Shown: piece by piece, positions 18,320 through 26,469 of the stretch
How the letters are laid out: every line of letters begins with the position of its first letter
Numbering within the stretch: the stretch's first letter is position 1
Program-made: the position numbers and the translations under genes
The notes under the pieces: model-generated
What the model was told of the DNA's origin: nothing
Seen by the model: the letters and a program-made list of their open reading frames with translations, nothing else
Databases searched by the model: none
Assembly: GCF_006874465.1 (NCBI RefSeq)
Contig: NZ_VIRL01000003.1
Span: 496,001-560,000, forward strand
Reading direction: 5' to 3'
Length of the DNA: 64,000 bases
Source: Microbispora bryophytorum
Lineage (GTDB): Bacteria > Actinomycetota > Actinomycetes > Streptosporangiales > Streptosporangiaceae

Positions 18320-19192
18320 ATGAGCACGCTCTCCATTTCGCTTCCCGGCGGCATCTGGACCCTGGGCGACCTGACCGTCACCCGGTTCGGCTACGGCGCC
18401 ATGCAGCTCGCCGGCCCCGGGGTCATGGGCCCGCCCACCGACCACGACGGCGCACTGGCCGTCCTGCGCGAGGTCGTCGACCTCGGCATCACTCACATCG
18501 ACACCGCCGACGCCTACGGGCCGCGGGTCACCAACCAGCTGATCCGCGAAGCGCTGCACCCGTACGCCGACTCGCTGCACATCGTGACAAAGGTCGGCGC
18601 GACCCGCGACGAGCAGGGAGGCTGGCCCCCGGCCCGCCGACCCGAAGACCTGCGCCGCGCCGTCCACGAGAACCTGGAGAACCTCGGCCTCGAGACGCTG
18701 GACGTGGTCAACCTCCGGCTCGGCGACGCCCAGGGCCCCCGGCCCGGGTCGCTCGCCGAAGCGTTCGAGACGCTCGTCGACCTCCAGCGGCAGGGCCTGA
18801 TCCGCCACCTCGGCGTCAGCAACGCGACGGCGGAGCAGGTCGCCGAGGCACGCTCGATCGCGCCGATCGTGTGCGTGCAGAACATGTACAACCTCGCCCA
18901 CCGCCACGACGACGAGCTGATCGACGAGCTCGCCGAGCAGGGCATCGCCTACGTGCCCTTCTTCCCGCTCGGCGGCTTCAGCCCGCTGCAGTCCTCCGCG
19001 CTGTCGGCCGTCGCCGCCAGGCTGCACGCGACGCCGATGTCCGTCGCCCTGGCCTGGTTGCTGCGGCGGTCGCCGAACATCCTGCTGATCCCCGGCACCT
19101 CGTCGGTGGCGCACCTGCGCGAGAACGTCGCCGGCGCGGGGCTCTCGCTCTCCGACGAGGACCTCGCCGAGCTGGACAAGATCGGCCGCTGA
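18320..19192 (+). CDS. Aldo/keto reductase
   Basis: NADPH-dependent carbonyl reductase of 290 aa with the AKR barrel. Three members of the catalytic tetrad are visible: Asp and Tyr in HIDTADAYGP and Lys in LHIVTKVGAT. At the usual His position the sequence is DVVNLRLGD, so the fourth residue is replaced, as in the YeaE/oxidoreductase branch of the family. The C-terminus has the cofactor motif LLIPGTSSVAHLRENV. It is controlled most likely by the divergent HxlR protein and may detoxify reactive aldehydes or quinones; the natural substrate is unknown. Confidence 0.9.
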   Translation: MSTLSISLPGGIWTLGDLTVTRFGYGAMQLAGPGVMGPPTDHDGALAVLREVVDLGITHIDTADAYGPRVTNQLIREALHPYADSLHIVTKVGATRDEQGGWPPARRPEDLRRAVHENLENLGLETLDVVNLRLGDAQGPRPGSLAEAFETLVDLQRQGLIRHLGVSNATAEQVAEARSIAPIVCVQNMYNLAHRHDDELIDELAEQGIAYVPFFPLGGFSPLQSSALSAVAARLHATPMSVALAWLLRRSPNILLIPGTSSVAHLRENVAGAGLSLSDEDLAELDKIGR

Positions 19193-19204
19193 GCGCCGGT
19201 CCCG

Positions 19205-19235
19205 CCGGTCCGCACGGTCAGGCGGTGCGGGCCGG
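19205..19235. terminator. Terminator hairpin between convergent genes
   Basis: CCGGTCCGCAC and GTGCGGGCCGG form an 11-bp stem with one mismatch and a nine-base loop between the stops of the aldo/keto reductase and the CMD-family protein. Confidence 0.6.
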
Positions 19236-19249
19236 TGGCGTACGCGGCG

Positions 19250-19960
19250 TCAGTGGACGGGGGTGAGGCAGGCGTTGAGCGCCTTCCACGCCTGCCATGC
19301 CCGCGTCGCCCCGAACTGCGCGTTGAAGCGCAGCACGGCCCGCACGTCCTCGGGTGACGCGCCGGCCCCGAGGGCGCGGCCCACGTGGATGCGGAACGTC
19401 TCGTCCAGCGTCTGGTAGTGCACGTCGACGCTCATCGTCGTGAACGCCCGCTCGCGGACGCTCAACGTGCCCGGACCCTGGACGCCCCGCATCCGCGACT
19501 GCAGATCGAAGTACTCCAGGAAGTAGGGGTCGAGCTCGGTCAGCTCGGCCCGGACCGGCTCGGGCAGCGGGGTCGGCGCCGCACCGGGACCGGTCTCCAG
19601 CAGCTCCTGGGGCAGGGGCTCGGCGTCCGGGCGGGACAGCCCGGCCGCGGCCTCTATCTCGGTGAGCCGCTCCAGCGCGGCCAGCGCCGCGGGATACCCG
19701 CTGTCATAGGAGATGAGGCGCAGCAGCGCCCGCATGTCCGCGGTGGAGACGCCGAGCCGCAGGCCCGCGCGAACGTGCCTCTCGAACGGGAGACCGAGGG
19801 ACGGCTGGCAGACGTCCGCCACCAGGGCCAGGAACACCTTCTCGCGGTCGGTCAGCTCGGGCACCGCCCAGCAGTGACCGGCACTGGCGGCCGCCATCTG
19901 GGCGAACACCGGGTCCATCTCGTTGATCGTGTCGAAGTCCGTCGAAGCGTGGACGGTCAC
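19250..19960 (-). CDS. Carboxymuconolactone decarboxylase (CMD) family protein, two-domain
   Basis: A 236-residue protein with two AhpD/CMD-like helical repeats, the first around ELTDREKVFLALVADVCQPS and the second around LSVRERAFTTMSVDVHYQ. The first repeat keeps one Cys and a His (VCQPSLGLPFERH) but lacks the CxxC of peroxidatic AhpD. It is therefore not clearly a peroxidase. The GTG at 19960 has GGGAG eight bases upstream; longer frames reach 20212 but run into the divergent TetR gene. The shared intergenic region carries an operator-like repeat, so the TetR protein probably represses this gene. Reaction unknown. Confidence 0.8.
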   Translation of the reverse strand: MTVHASTDFDTINEMDPVFAQMAAASAGHCWAVPELTDREKVFLALVADVCQPSLGLPFERHVRAGLRLGVSTADMRALLRLISYDSGYPAALAALERLTEIEAAAGLSRPDAEPLPQELLETGPGAAPTPLPEPVRAELTELDPYFLEYFDLQSRMRGVQGPGTLSVRERAFTTMSVDVHYQTLDETFRIHVGRALGAGASPEDVRAVLRFNAQFGATRAWQAWKALNACLTPVH

Positions 19961-19986
19961 AGGAATCGCTCCCTTGGTGAACGGCT

Positions 19987-20004
19987 GTAGCGCTACGACT
20001 GTAG
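19987..20004. promoter_or_regulatory. Candidate TetR operator
   Basis: GTAGCGCTAC is a perfect 10-bp palindrome followed by GACTGTAG, giving overlapping inverted repeats of CTAC/GTAG between the CMD and TetR genes. It would overlap the -35 region of the TetR promoter. Confidence 0.55.
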
Positions 20005-20021
20005 CCCGATGGTCGTCCTCA

Positions 20022-20027
20022 TACAAT
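20022..20027 (+). promoter_or_regulatory. -10 box TACAAT, probable leaderless transcript
   Basis: TACAAT ends ten bases before the ATG of the TetR gene, so transcription would begin at or just before the start codon. There is no ribosome site at this ATG, which agrees with a leaderless mRNA. Confidence 0.5.
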
Positions 20028-20036
20028 AGGCCGGTC

Positions 20037-20666
20037 ATGGAAGCCACTCCGTCCCCGACGCCCGCCGCCCGCCGCCGTCCGAACGCGCGGGGGCAGGGCG
20101 AGCGGCTGCGCGAGGAGATCGTCGCGGCGGCGATGCGCATGCTCGACGACCTCGCCGACGACGAGGCGCTGTCGCTGCGGGCCGTGGCGCGCGAGGTGTC
20201 CATCGCCGCCACCTCGGTCTACCTGCACTTTCCCGACCGTGACGCGCTCGTGCTCGCGGTGCTGGGGCGCTGCCACGAGGAGCTGGTGCGGACCGGTGAC
20301 GAGGCGGACGCCGCGCAGGAGGACCCCGCGGCGCGGTTGCGGGCGCGCATCCTCGCGCAGGTCGCCTGGGCGCACGAGCATCCGGGCCTCTACAAGGTGC
20401 TGCACGAGAGCGCGGTCCACCGCCGGCTCGGCATGCCGTTCAAAGAGGTGCTGTTCGTCAGGACCGCGGAGGCGGTCGAGCGCTGCATGGACGCCGGGGT
20501 CGCTCCGCGCGACGACGCGGCGACGGTCGCGATCGACCTGCGCACGGCGGTGAACGGCATGCTGTCGCAGCGGATCAACGAGCCCGACCTGCCCTGGCCG
20601 CCCGCGGAGGAGCAGATCGACCGTTTCCTCACCAAGCTCGTCGGCCTCCCGCCGAGAGCCGGCTGA
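20037..20666 (+). CDS. TetR family transcriptional regulator
   Basis: Repressor of 209 aa with an N-terminal TetR HTH ([20 protein letters not shown], then [20 protein letters not shown]) and a TetR_C-type ligand domain containing [20 protein letters not shown]. The ATG lies directly after a TACAAT -10 box, so translation is probably leaderless. It is divergent from the CMD-family gene and followed at 20 bp by anmK in the same direction, so anmK may be partly transcribed from this promoter. Ligand unknown. Confidence 0.9.
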   Translation: MEATPSPTPAARRRPNARGQGERLREEIVAAAMRMLDDLADDEALSLRAVAREVSIAATSVYLHFPDRDALVLAVLGRCHEELVRTGDEADAAQEDPAARLRARILAQVAWAHEHPGLYKVLHESAVHRRLGMPFKEVLFVRTAEAVERCMDAGVAPRDDAATVAIDLRTAVNGMLSQRINEPDLPWPPAEEQIDRFLTKLVGLPPRAG

Positions 20667-20686
20667 AGAACCCTTGCGAGGCAGGC

Positions 20687-21847
20687 GTGCGCGTACTCGG
20701 GCTGATGTCGGGGACCTCCCACGACGGGATCGACTGCGCGCTCGTCCAATGGTCGCGGGACGGCGACCTGCTCACCGGTGTCGTGGAGCACACCGGCACG
20801 GTGCCCTACCCGCCTGACCTGCGGGCCGCGATCGTCGCCGCGCTGCCGCCGAACCGCACGGACATGGGCGCGGTCTGCCGCCTCGACACGCTCGTGGGCC
20901 GGGCGTTCGCCGAGGCGGCGGCGACCTGCCCCGCCGCCGACCTCGTCTGCTCACACGGGCAGACGATGTACCACTGGGTGGAGGACGGCCGCGTGCGCGG
21001 GACGCTGCAGCTCGGGCAGCCGGCCTGGATCGCCGAACGGCTCGGCGTGCCGGTCGTGTCGGACCTGCGGGTGCGCGACGTGGCCGCAGGCGGGCAGGGC
21101 GCGCCGCTCGTGTCCGCCTTCGACCTGCCGTTGCTGTCCGGGCTGCCCGCCTCGGCGGGCCGGACCGGCGCGCTGAACCTCGGCGGCATCGCCAACCTCA
21201 CCGTGTGCGAGCCCCCGCTCGCCTACGACACCGGCCCGGCCTCGGCGCTGACGGACGCGGCCGTGCGCGCCGCCACCGGAATGCCGTACGACGAGGACGG
21301 CAGGCTGGCCGCGGCGGGGAAGGTGCACGAGGGCCTGCTGACCGAGCTGCTCGCCGAGCCCTACTATCACCGGCCGCCGCCCAAGACGACGGGCAAGGAG
21401 CTGTTCCACGCGGGCTACCTGGACCGGGTCGCCGGGCCGTACGCGCTGGGCCTGCCGGACCTGGTGGCGACGCTAACGGCGCTCACCGCCGAGACGGTCG
21501 CGGCGCGGATCCGGCGGCACGGGCTCGGCACGGTCGTCGTCTCCGGTGGCGGCGTGCGCAACCCGGCCCTGATGAGCGCGCTGCGCGAGCGGGCCCGAGG
21601 CGTGCGGCTGCCGCCGAGCGACGACCTCGGCGTGCCCTCGGACGCGAAGGAGGCCGTCGCGTTCTCCTACCTCGGCTGGCTGACCGCGCACGGCCTGCCC
21701 GGCACGGTGCCCGCCTGCACCGGCGCGGCCGGATCGCGGGTGCTCGGCGCCGTCACCCCGGGCCGCGGGCCGCTGCGGCTCCCGGAACCGCTGGACCTGC
21801 CGCCCCGCCGCCTCCAGATGAGCGCCGTCGCGCCGGGCACCGGGTGA
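20687..21847 (+). CDS. anmK: Anhydro-N-acetylmuramic acid kinase
   Basis: Opens and phosphorylates 1,6-anhydro-MurNAc to MurNAc-6-phosphate, the substrate of MurQ, in wall recycling. The 386-aa protein shows the ASKHA-fold motifs: [70 protein letters not shown] and [12 protein letters not shown]. It starts with GTG and a GAGGCAG ribosome site. It sits about 6 kb from murQ, separated by two regulator/enzyme pairs, and completes the local MurNAc route. Assignment is firm. Confidence 0.96.
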   Translation: MRVLGLMSGTSHDGIDCALVQWSRDGDLLTGVVEHTGTVPYPPDLRAAIVAALPPNRTDMGAVCRLDTLVGRAFAEAAATCPAADLVCSHGQTMYHWVEDGRVRGTLQLGQPAWIAERLGVPVVSDLRVRDVAAGGQGAPLVSAFDLPLLSGLPASAGRTGALNLGGIANLTVCEPPLAYDTGPASALTDAAVRAATGMPYDEDGRLAAAGKVHEGLLTELLAEPYYHRPPPKTTGKELFHAGYLDRVAGPYALGLPDLVATLTALTAETVAARIRRHGLGTVVVSGGGVRNPALMSALRERARGVRLPPSDDLGVPSDAKEAVAFSYLGWLTAHGLPGTVPACTGAAGSRVLGAVTPGRGPLRLPEPLDLPPRRLQMSAVAPGTG

Positions 21848-21876
21848 GGCGCCGGGATCGGAGACGGACGTCCTGA

Positions 21877-22794
21877 TCAGCCGCCGGTCTGGCCGAGCCT
21901 GGAGCGGTGCGTCCGCGCCCATTGTCGGAAGCCGGTCAGGGCGACGCCGTAGGAGGCGAGCGCGTCGATCGGGGCGTGATATCCCACCTCGTTGAGCCAT
22001 TCCTCGCCGCGGACGACCGCCGGTGGACGACCCGCGGCGACGGCCTGCGACGGGGTGAGCGAGACCGCCCTGACCGTCCGCTTTGTGGCGGCGCCGATCG
22101 TGGCGGCCACCTCGTGCATGGTCGGCGCCTCGGCGGCCAGTTCGATGCTCTGCCCGGAGAAGCGGCCGGGCCGTTCGAGCGCCGCGGCGGCGAAGGCCGC
22201 GATGTCGTCGGCGCTGATCATCTGCACTCTGACGTGCCGTCCGACGGCGGTGACGATCTCGCCCCGGGCCAGCTCGGGGAACATCAGCGGCGCCTTGGGC
22301 GGAAGGAGGTTCTCCATGAGGAACGACGGCTTGAGGATGGTGTAGGCGGGCAGGCCGCCGTCGCGAACGGCTTCCTCGATCCGGTGCTTGGTCTCCCAGT
22401 ACGCCTCGTTCCAGTGGCCTGTGCCCCAGCGGGGCATGCGGGACAGATCGCCGGTGCCGGCCACGGAGGTCTGGACGAAGTGCCGGACGCCTGAGCGCCT
22501 GGCCGCCTCGATGAGGAAGGTGGCGTTCGCCAGCTCGGCGCCGTCGTCGCCGGGATCGCGGAGCGGCACCGCGAACACGGCGGTCACACCGTCGAGTGCG
22601 GCTTCGACCGCGGCCGCGTCGCCGAGATCGCCGGCGGCCACCTCGGCGCCCCACTCGGTCAGGTGGCGGGCGCGAGCGGGTTCGCGGGTCAGGGCGCGGA
22701 CCCGGTGGCCGCGGCGCAACAGGCCGCGCGCCGCTGCCGATCCCTGGGTGCCGGTCGCTCCGACGACCAGGACCGAATGCCGTCTGTCGTCCAT
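21877..22794 (-). CDS. NmrA-like NAD(P)-binding oxidoreductase
   Basis: Atypical short-chain dehydrogenase of 305 aa. The N-terminal Rossmann motif is VLVVGATGTQGSAAARGLL, with VRALTREPARA as the dinucleotide phosphate side. NmrA-type features follow: HFVQTSVAG, a YWETKHRIEEAV segment and YTILKPSFLMENLLPPK. NmrA relatives often act as redox sensors rather than enzymes. The classical Tyr-x-x-x-Lys is not in the canonical place (YWETK is the nearest). It is divergent from a TetR gene, which likely controls it. Confidence 0.85.
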   Translation of the reverse strand: MDDRRHSVLVVGATGTQGSAAARGLLRRGHRVRALTREPARARHLTEWGAEVAAGDLGDAAAVEAALDGVTAVFAVPLRDPGDDGAELANATFLIEAARRSGVRHFVQTSVAGTGDLSRMPRWGTGHWNEAYWETKHRIEEAVRDGGLPAYTILKPSFLMENLLPPKAPLMFPELARGEIVTAVGRHVRVQMISADDIAAFAAAALERPGRFSGQSIELAAEAPTMHEVAATIGAATKRTVRAVSLTPSQAVAAGRPPAVVRGEEWLNEVGYHAPIDALASYGVALTGFRQWARTHRSRLGQTGG

Positions 22795-22906
22795 GATCCG
22801 ACCTTCCTGTCCATCTCGATGCGCGGCCGCTCACCCGGCCGTGGCGACGTCGAGCGGGCCGGGCCGATAAGCGGACCGTATGGTCAGGTTGAATCTGGCA
22901 TAACCG

Positions 22907-22914
22907 GACCGGTC
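22907..22914. promoter_or_regulatory. Candidate TetR operator core GACCGGTC
   Basis: GACCGGTC is a perfect palindrome inside CCGGACCGGTCGG, located between the divergent NmrA-like and TetR genes, just upstream of the TetR promoter region. The wider repeat is imperfect. Confidence 0.4.
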
Positions 22915-22967
22915 GGTCAACTTGTGCTAGGGTCGCCGGAAACACCAGTTGGGAGGCGAGGTGCCAC

Positions 22968-23594
22968 GTGCCGACCCCATCGCAGACACACCGCCTGCGG
23001 GCCGACGCCGTCCGCAACCGCCAGGCGCTGCTCGCCGCCGCGCGTGAGGCGTTCGCCGAACACGGCATGGAGGTGTCGATCTCCGAGATCGCGCAGCGCG
23101 CGGGCATCGGGAAGGGCACGGTCTTCCGCCACTTCGCGACCAAGGAGTCGCTGGCGGCCGCGATCGTGGCCGACCGGCTCGACGAGCTGGCGGCCACGGG
23201 GCGCACGCTGCTGGAGGACGCGGACCCGGAGGCGGCCCTGCTGGAGTTCATGACGGCGGGCGTGGCCCTGCACGTGAGCGACCGCTCCTTCTGCCAGGCG
23301 GCGACCACGGACGTCCGCGGGGATCCGGTGGTTCGCGCCGCCGCCGACCGCCTGACCGGCGTCGCGGAGGCGCTCACCGGCCGAGCCAGTAGGGAGGGCG
23401 CCATCCGCGGTGACATCACCGGGGAGGACGTGATCCGGATGCTGACGGCGGCCTGCCAGGCCGCCGCGCCGGAGCGGGACGTCACGGGGGCCTGGCGCCG
23501 ATACCTTCACCTGATCTTCGACGGATTGCGGTCCGAGGGAGCGCGCCCCCTGCCGCCCCTGCCACCCCTGCCGCCCCTGCCACCCACTGCCTGA
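22968..23594 (+). CDS. TetR family transcriptional regulator with proline-rich tail
   Basis: A 208-residue TetR-type repressor. The HTH is textbook (AREAFAEHGMEVSISEIAQRAG then KGTVFRHFATKESL, residues about 26-65), and the C-terminal domain carries a Cys in DRSFCQAATTD. The last 20 residues are a PLPPLPPLPP-type run encoded by a nine-base repeat, absent from typical family members and probably disordered. The start is a GTG with GGGAGGCGAGG upstream. It is divergent from the NmrA-like oxidoreductase. Confidence 0.88.
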   Translation: MPTPSQTHRLRADAVRNRQALLAAAREAFAEHGMEVSISEIAQRAGIGKGTVFRHFATKESLAAAIVADRLDELAATGRTLLEDADPEAALLEFMTAGVALHVSDRSFCQAATTDVRGDPVVRAAADRLTGVAEALTGRASREGAIRGDITGEDVIRMLTAACQAAAPERDVTGAWRRYLHLIFDGLRSEGARPLPPLPPLPPLPPTA

Positions 23595-23645
23595 CAGGCG
23601 CCGCTTGACCCTGACACCGTGTGAGGCGCTGGAATCGGCCACATC

Positions 23646-24464
23646 ATGTTCAGCATCGGAGACTTCGCCAGGCACGGCCGTGTGTCGGTCCGCATGCTGC
23701 GCCACTACGACGCGATCGGGCTGCTCCGCCCGGCCCACGTCGATCCCGTGAGCGGCTACCGCTTCTACGAGGCGGGCCAGCTCGCCCGCCTCAACCGGAT
23801 CACCGCGCTCAAGGACCTGGGCTTCACGCTCAGACAGGTGCGGGAAGTCCTGGACGAGGAGGTGAGCGCCGAGGAACTGCGCGGGATGCTGCGGTTGCGG
23901 CAGGCGGAGCTGGAGGCGGCGATGGCCGCCGCGGCGGCCCGGCTGGCCCAGGTCGAGGTGAGGCTCCGGACGATCGAGAGTGAGGGACACATGAAGACCG
24001 ACGATGTGGTGATCAAGCGCATCCCCGCCGTCCGGGTGGCGGAACTCAGCGGAGTGGCGCGCAGCTACGAACCCGAGGACATCAGCCCGGTCGTCGGCCC
24101 GCTGTTCCAGGAGCTGTGCCGCAGGCTGGACGAGGCCGGGGTGCCCCCGGTGGGGCCGGCGATCGCCTACTACGAGGACGCCCCGGGCGGCGACGGGATC
24201 CTCGCGCACGTGGCGATGCCGGTCGCGGTCGCGCCCGAGGACGGTCACGACTTCGCGGTCGTGGACCTGCCCGCGATCGAGCGGGCGGCCACGATCGTGC
24301 ATCGCGGCCCGATGGACGACATCCTTCCGACCGAGCAGACGCTGGCCCGCTGGATCGCCGACGGCGGCCACCGCTCCGCCGGGTACGCCAGGGAGCTCTA
24401 CCTGGAGGCCGGGGAGGATCCCGCCCGGTGGGTCACCGAACTCCAGGAGCCGCTCGCCGGCTGA
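23646..24464 (+). CDS. MerR family regulator with GyrI-like effector domain
   Basis: Transcriptional activator/repressor of 272 aa in the BmrR/TipA style. The N-terminal HTH reads FSIGDFARHGRVSVRMLRHY, followed by DPVSGYRFYEAGQLARL and LKDLGFTLRQVREVL. A coiled coil (about 85-115) leads to a GyrI-like small-molecule domain (about 118-272) with VAELSGVARSYEPEDISPVV and FAVVDLPAIERAATIVHRGP. Such proteins sense cationic drugs and usually control an exporter. No exporter is adjacent here, so its target may lie elsewhere or be itself. The TetR gene ends 51 bp upstream. Confidence 0.9.
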   Translation: MFSIGDFARHGRVSVRMLRHYDAIGLLRPAHVDPVSGYRFYEAGQLARLNRITALKDLGFTLRQVREVLDEEVSAEELRGMLRLRQAELEAAMAAAAARLAQVEVRLRTIESEGHMKTDDVVIKRIPAVRVAELSGVARSYEPEDISPVVGPLFQELCRRLDEAGVPPVGPAIAYYEDAPGGDGILAHVAMPVAVAPEDGHDFAVVDLPAIERAATIVHRGPMDDILPTEQTLARWIADGGHRSAGYARELYLEAGEDPARWVTELQEPLAG

Positions 24465-24478
24465 AGGACGCCGGAGTC

Positions 24479-25141
24479 TCAGAGCCAGCCGGGTTTGACC
24501 AGGCCCGACTCGTACGCGATGACGACGAGTTGGGCCCGGTCGCGGGCGTGGAGTTTGCTCATCGTGCGGCTCACGTGGGTCTTGGCCGTCGCCGGGCTCA
24601 TGTAGAGCCTGGCGGCGATCTCGTCGTTCGTCATGCCGGTGCCCACGAGCGCGAGCACCTCCCGCTCGCGCTCGGTGAGCGGGTCGAGGCGGGTCACGAT
24701 GCCGGGCTCCTTGGCGCGGGCGACGTACTCGGCGATGAGCCTGCGCGTCACGCCGGGGGACAGCAGGGCCTCGCCGGAGGCCACCACCCGGACGGCCTGG
24801 ATCAGCTCGGCCGGCTCGGTGTCCTTGACCAGGAAGCCGCTCGCGCCGCCGCGCAGGGCCTCGAAGACGTACTCGTCCAGCTCGAACGTGGTGAGCATGA
24901 CGATCTTCACGTCGGTGAGGGCGGGGTCGTCGCCGATGTGGCGGGTGGCCGTCAGGCCGTCGGTGCCGGGCATGCGGATGTCCATGAGCACCACGTCGGG
25001 GCGCAGGTCCCGGGTGAGCAGGACGGCCTGCTCGCCGTCGCCGGCCTCGCCGACGACGGTCATGCCCTCCTGTGCGTCGAGCAGGGCCCGGAACCCGGCC
25101 CGGACCAGTGCCTGGTCGTCGGCGAGCAGGACGCGTATCAA
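24479..25141 (-). CDS. NarL/FixJ-type response regulator
   Basis: A 220-residue two-component regulator. The receiver has the acidic pair in VLLADDQALVRAGF, the phosphoacceptor Asp in DVVLMDIRMPG, Thr in VMLTTFE and Lys in FLVKDTEP. The C-terminal LuxR HTH runs from LTEREREVLALVGTGMTNDE to TAKTHVSRTMSKLHARDR. Its ATG overlaps the kinase stop by four bases, so kinase and regulator are made together. Target genes are not apparent. Confidence 0.94.
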   Translation of the reverse strand: MIRVLLADDQALVRAGFRALLDAQEGMTVVGEAGDGEQAVLLTRDLRPDVVLMDIRMPGTDGLTATRHIGDDPALTDVKIVMLTTFELDEYVFEALRGGASGFLVKDTEPAELIQAVRVVASGEALLSPGVTRRLIAEYVARAKEPGIVTRLDPLTEREREVLALVGTGMTNDEIAARLYMSPATAKTHVSRTMSKLHARDRAQLVVIAYESGLVKPGWL

Positions 25142-26295
25142 TTCGTCTCCTTCTGGTTGGCGGAGGCGGGCAGGGGGAGGTGGGCCTCGACGCGGAAGCC
25201 GCCGCCGGGCCGGGGGCCCGCCGCGAGCGATCCGCCGAGCGCCGCGGCCCGCTCACGCATGCCGGGGATGCCGTTGCCGCTGCCGAGGCCCGCCTCGGCC
25301 CGCGCCGCTCCCGCGCCGTCGTCCTCGATCACCACCGTCAGCTCCTCCGGCGCGTACGCCACGCGTACGGTCACCCGCGAGCCGGGCGCGTGCCGCGAGA
25401 CGTTGGTCAGCGACTCCTGCACGATCCGGTAGCCGGCCCGGTCGATGCCGGCGGGCAGCGGGCGCGCCTGCCCGGTGACCTCCAGCGTGACCGGCAGGCC
25501 GCTGCGCTCGGCGAGGTCGGACAGGTGGGCCATCCCGGCCGTGGGGGAGCGCGGCGCGCCGTCCCTGAGCAGGCTCAGCACGCCGCGCATCTCGGTCAGC
25601 ACGTCCTTGGACGCCTGCTTGATCGTGGTCAGCGCGGTGCGGGCCTGCTCGGGGTGGTCGTCCAGGATGTGCAGGGCGGTGGACGCCTGGACGTGGATCA
25701 GCGAGATGTTGTGGGCGAGCACGTCATGCAGCTCCTGGGCCATGGTGAGCCGTTCCTCGCTCGCCTGCCGCCGGGCCTCCTCCCGCGCCACCCGATCGCG
25801 TTCGGCGAGGCGCTCGCGGCGCACCCGCTGGAACTCCGCGACGGTGAGCGTGAGCAGCAGGTAGGCTGCGACCGCGGTGTGGTGGAAGAGGCTCGCCCGA
25901 TGGGGGATGAGCCAGGTGGCGTAGGCGACCACGAACAGGAAGAACGCCCCCGACGACAGCCACGCCGCGCGCCGGTGCCCCGACAGCACCGCATTGAAGA
26001 TCACGATGATCGGGCTGAGGAACACCGGCCCGTACGCGTAGCCGAACAGCATGTAGACCGAGGTGGCCGTGAGCGTGACGACCAGCACGGCGACGGGCGC
26101 GCGGCGGCGCAGCGCGATCGCGAGCGGCCCGACCACCAGCAGCGCATAGCCCCACCAGGTCAGCGGCACCCGTCCGAGGTCCGGGTTCCGCAACTGCCAG
26201 TACTGCGCGCCTATCGTCAGGAACACCTGGAGGATCCCGATGATGACCGGTAGAACGGGATCGATGCGGTGATACATCGCGGAACGGGAACGCAC
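25138..26295 (-). CDS. Sensor histidine kinase, HisKA_3 type
   Basis: Membrane kinase of 385 aa partnering the overlapping NarL-type regulator. The N-terminal half has about five hydrophobic helices and little extracellular sequence. A dimerisation region follows with the phospho-His in MAQELHDVLAHNISLIHVQA. The HATPase domain has YRIVQESLTNVSRHA (N box), IEDDGAGAA and GNGIPGMRERAAALGG (G boxes). The longest start is GTG 26295; ATG 26277 is an alternative. Such kinases with many helices and no sensor domain often respond to membrane or cell-wall stress, but the signal is unknown. Confidence 0.92.
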   Translation of the reverse strand: MRSRSAMYHRIDPVLPVIIGILQVFLTIGAQYWQLRNPDLGRVPLTWWGYALLVVGPLAIALRRRAPVAVLVVTLTATSVYMLFGYAYGPVFLSPIIVIFNAVLSGHRRAAWLSSGAFFLFVVAYATWLIPHRASLFHHTAVAAYLLLTLTVAEFQRVRRERLAERDRVAREEARRQASEERLTMAQELHDVLAHNISLIHVQASTALHILDDHPEQARTALTTIKQASKDVLTEMRGVLSLLRDGAPRSPTAGMAHLSDLAERSGLPVTLEVTGQARPLPAGIDRAGYRIVQESLTNVSRHAPGSRVTVRVAYAPEELTVVIEDDGAGAARAEAGLGSGNGIPGMRERAAALGGSLAAGPRPGGGFRVEAHLPLPASANQKETN

Positions 26296-26411
26296 CCCCG
26301 CACGCTAGGCCATCGCCGCTGGTCACCGCATCCCCCCGTCGCGGCAGTCCGCCGTACGACGGAAGGAGTAGCGTGCGCCGGCGTCCAAAAGCGGACAATC
26401 CAGCAGCAATA

Positions 26412-26440
26412 TTGACTACGTTGAGTCATGCTGGGGTAAT
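26412..26440 (+). promoter_or_regulatory. Likely sigma-70-type promoter of ggt
   Basis: TTGACT, a 17-base spacer and GGTAAT lie 30 bp upstream of the gamma-glutamyltransferase ATG. The -35 overlaps an inverted repeat TGACT-N6-AGTCA (26413-26428) that could be an operator. Confidence 0.55.
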
Positions 26441-26469
26441 CGGTCTGGTCGTGGTGGAGGTGCCGGGGC

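Noticed and set aside
23646-24464. Drug-efflux operon around the MerR-GyrI gene
   Set aside because: No transporter gene is adjacent; neighbours are a TetR gene and a two-component system.
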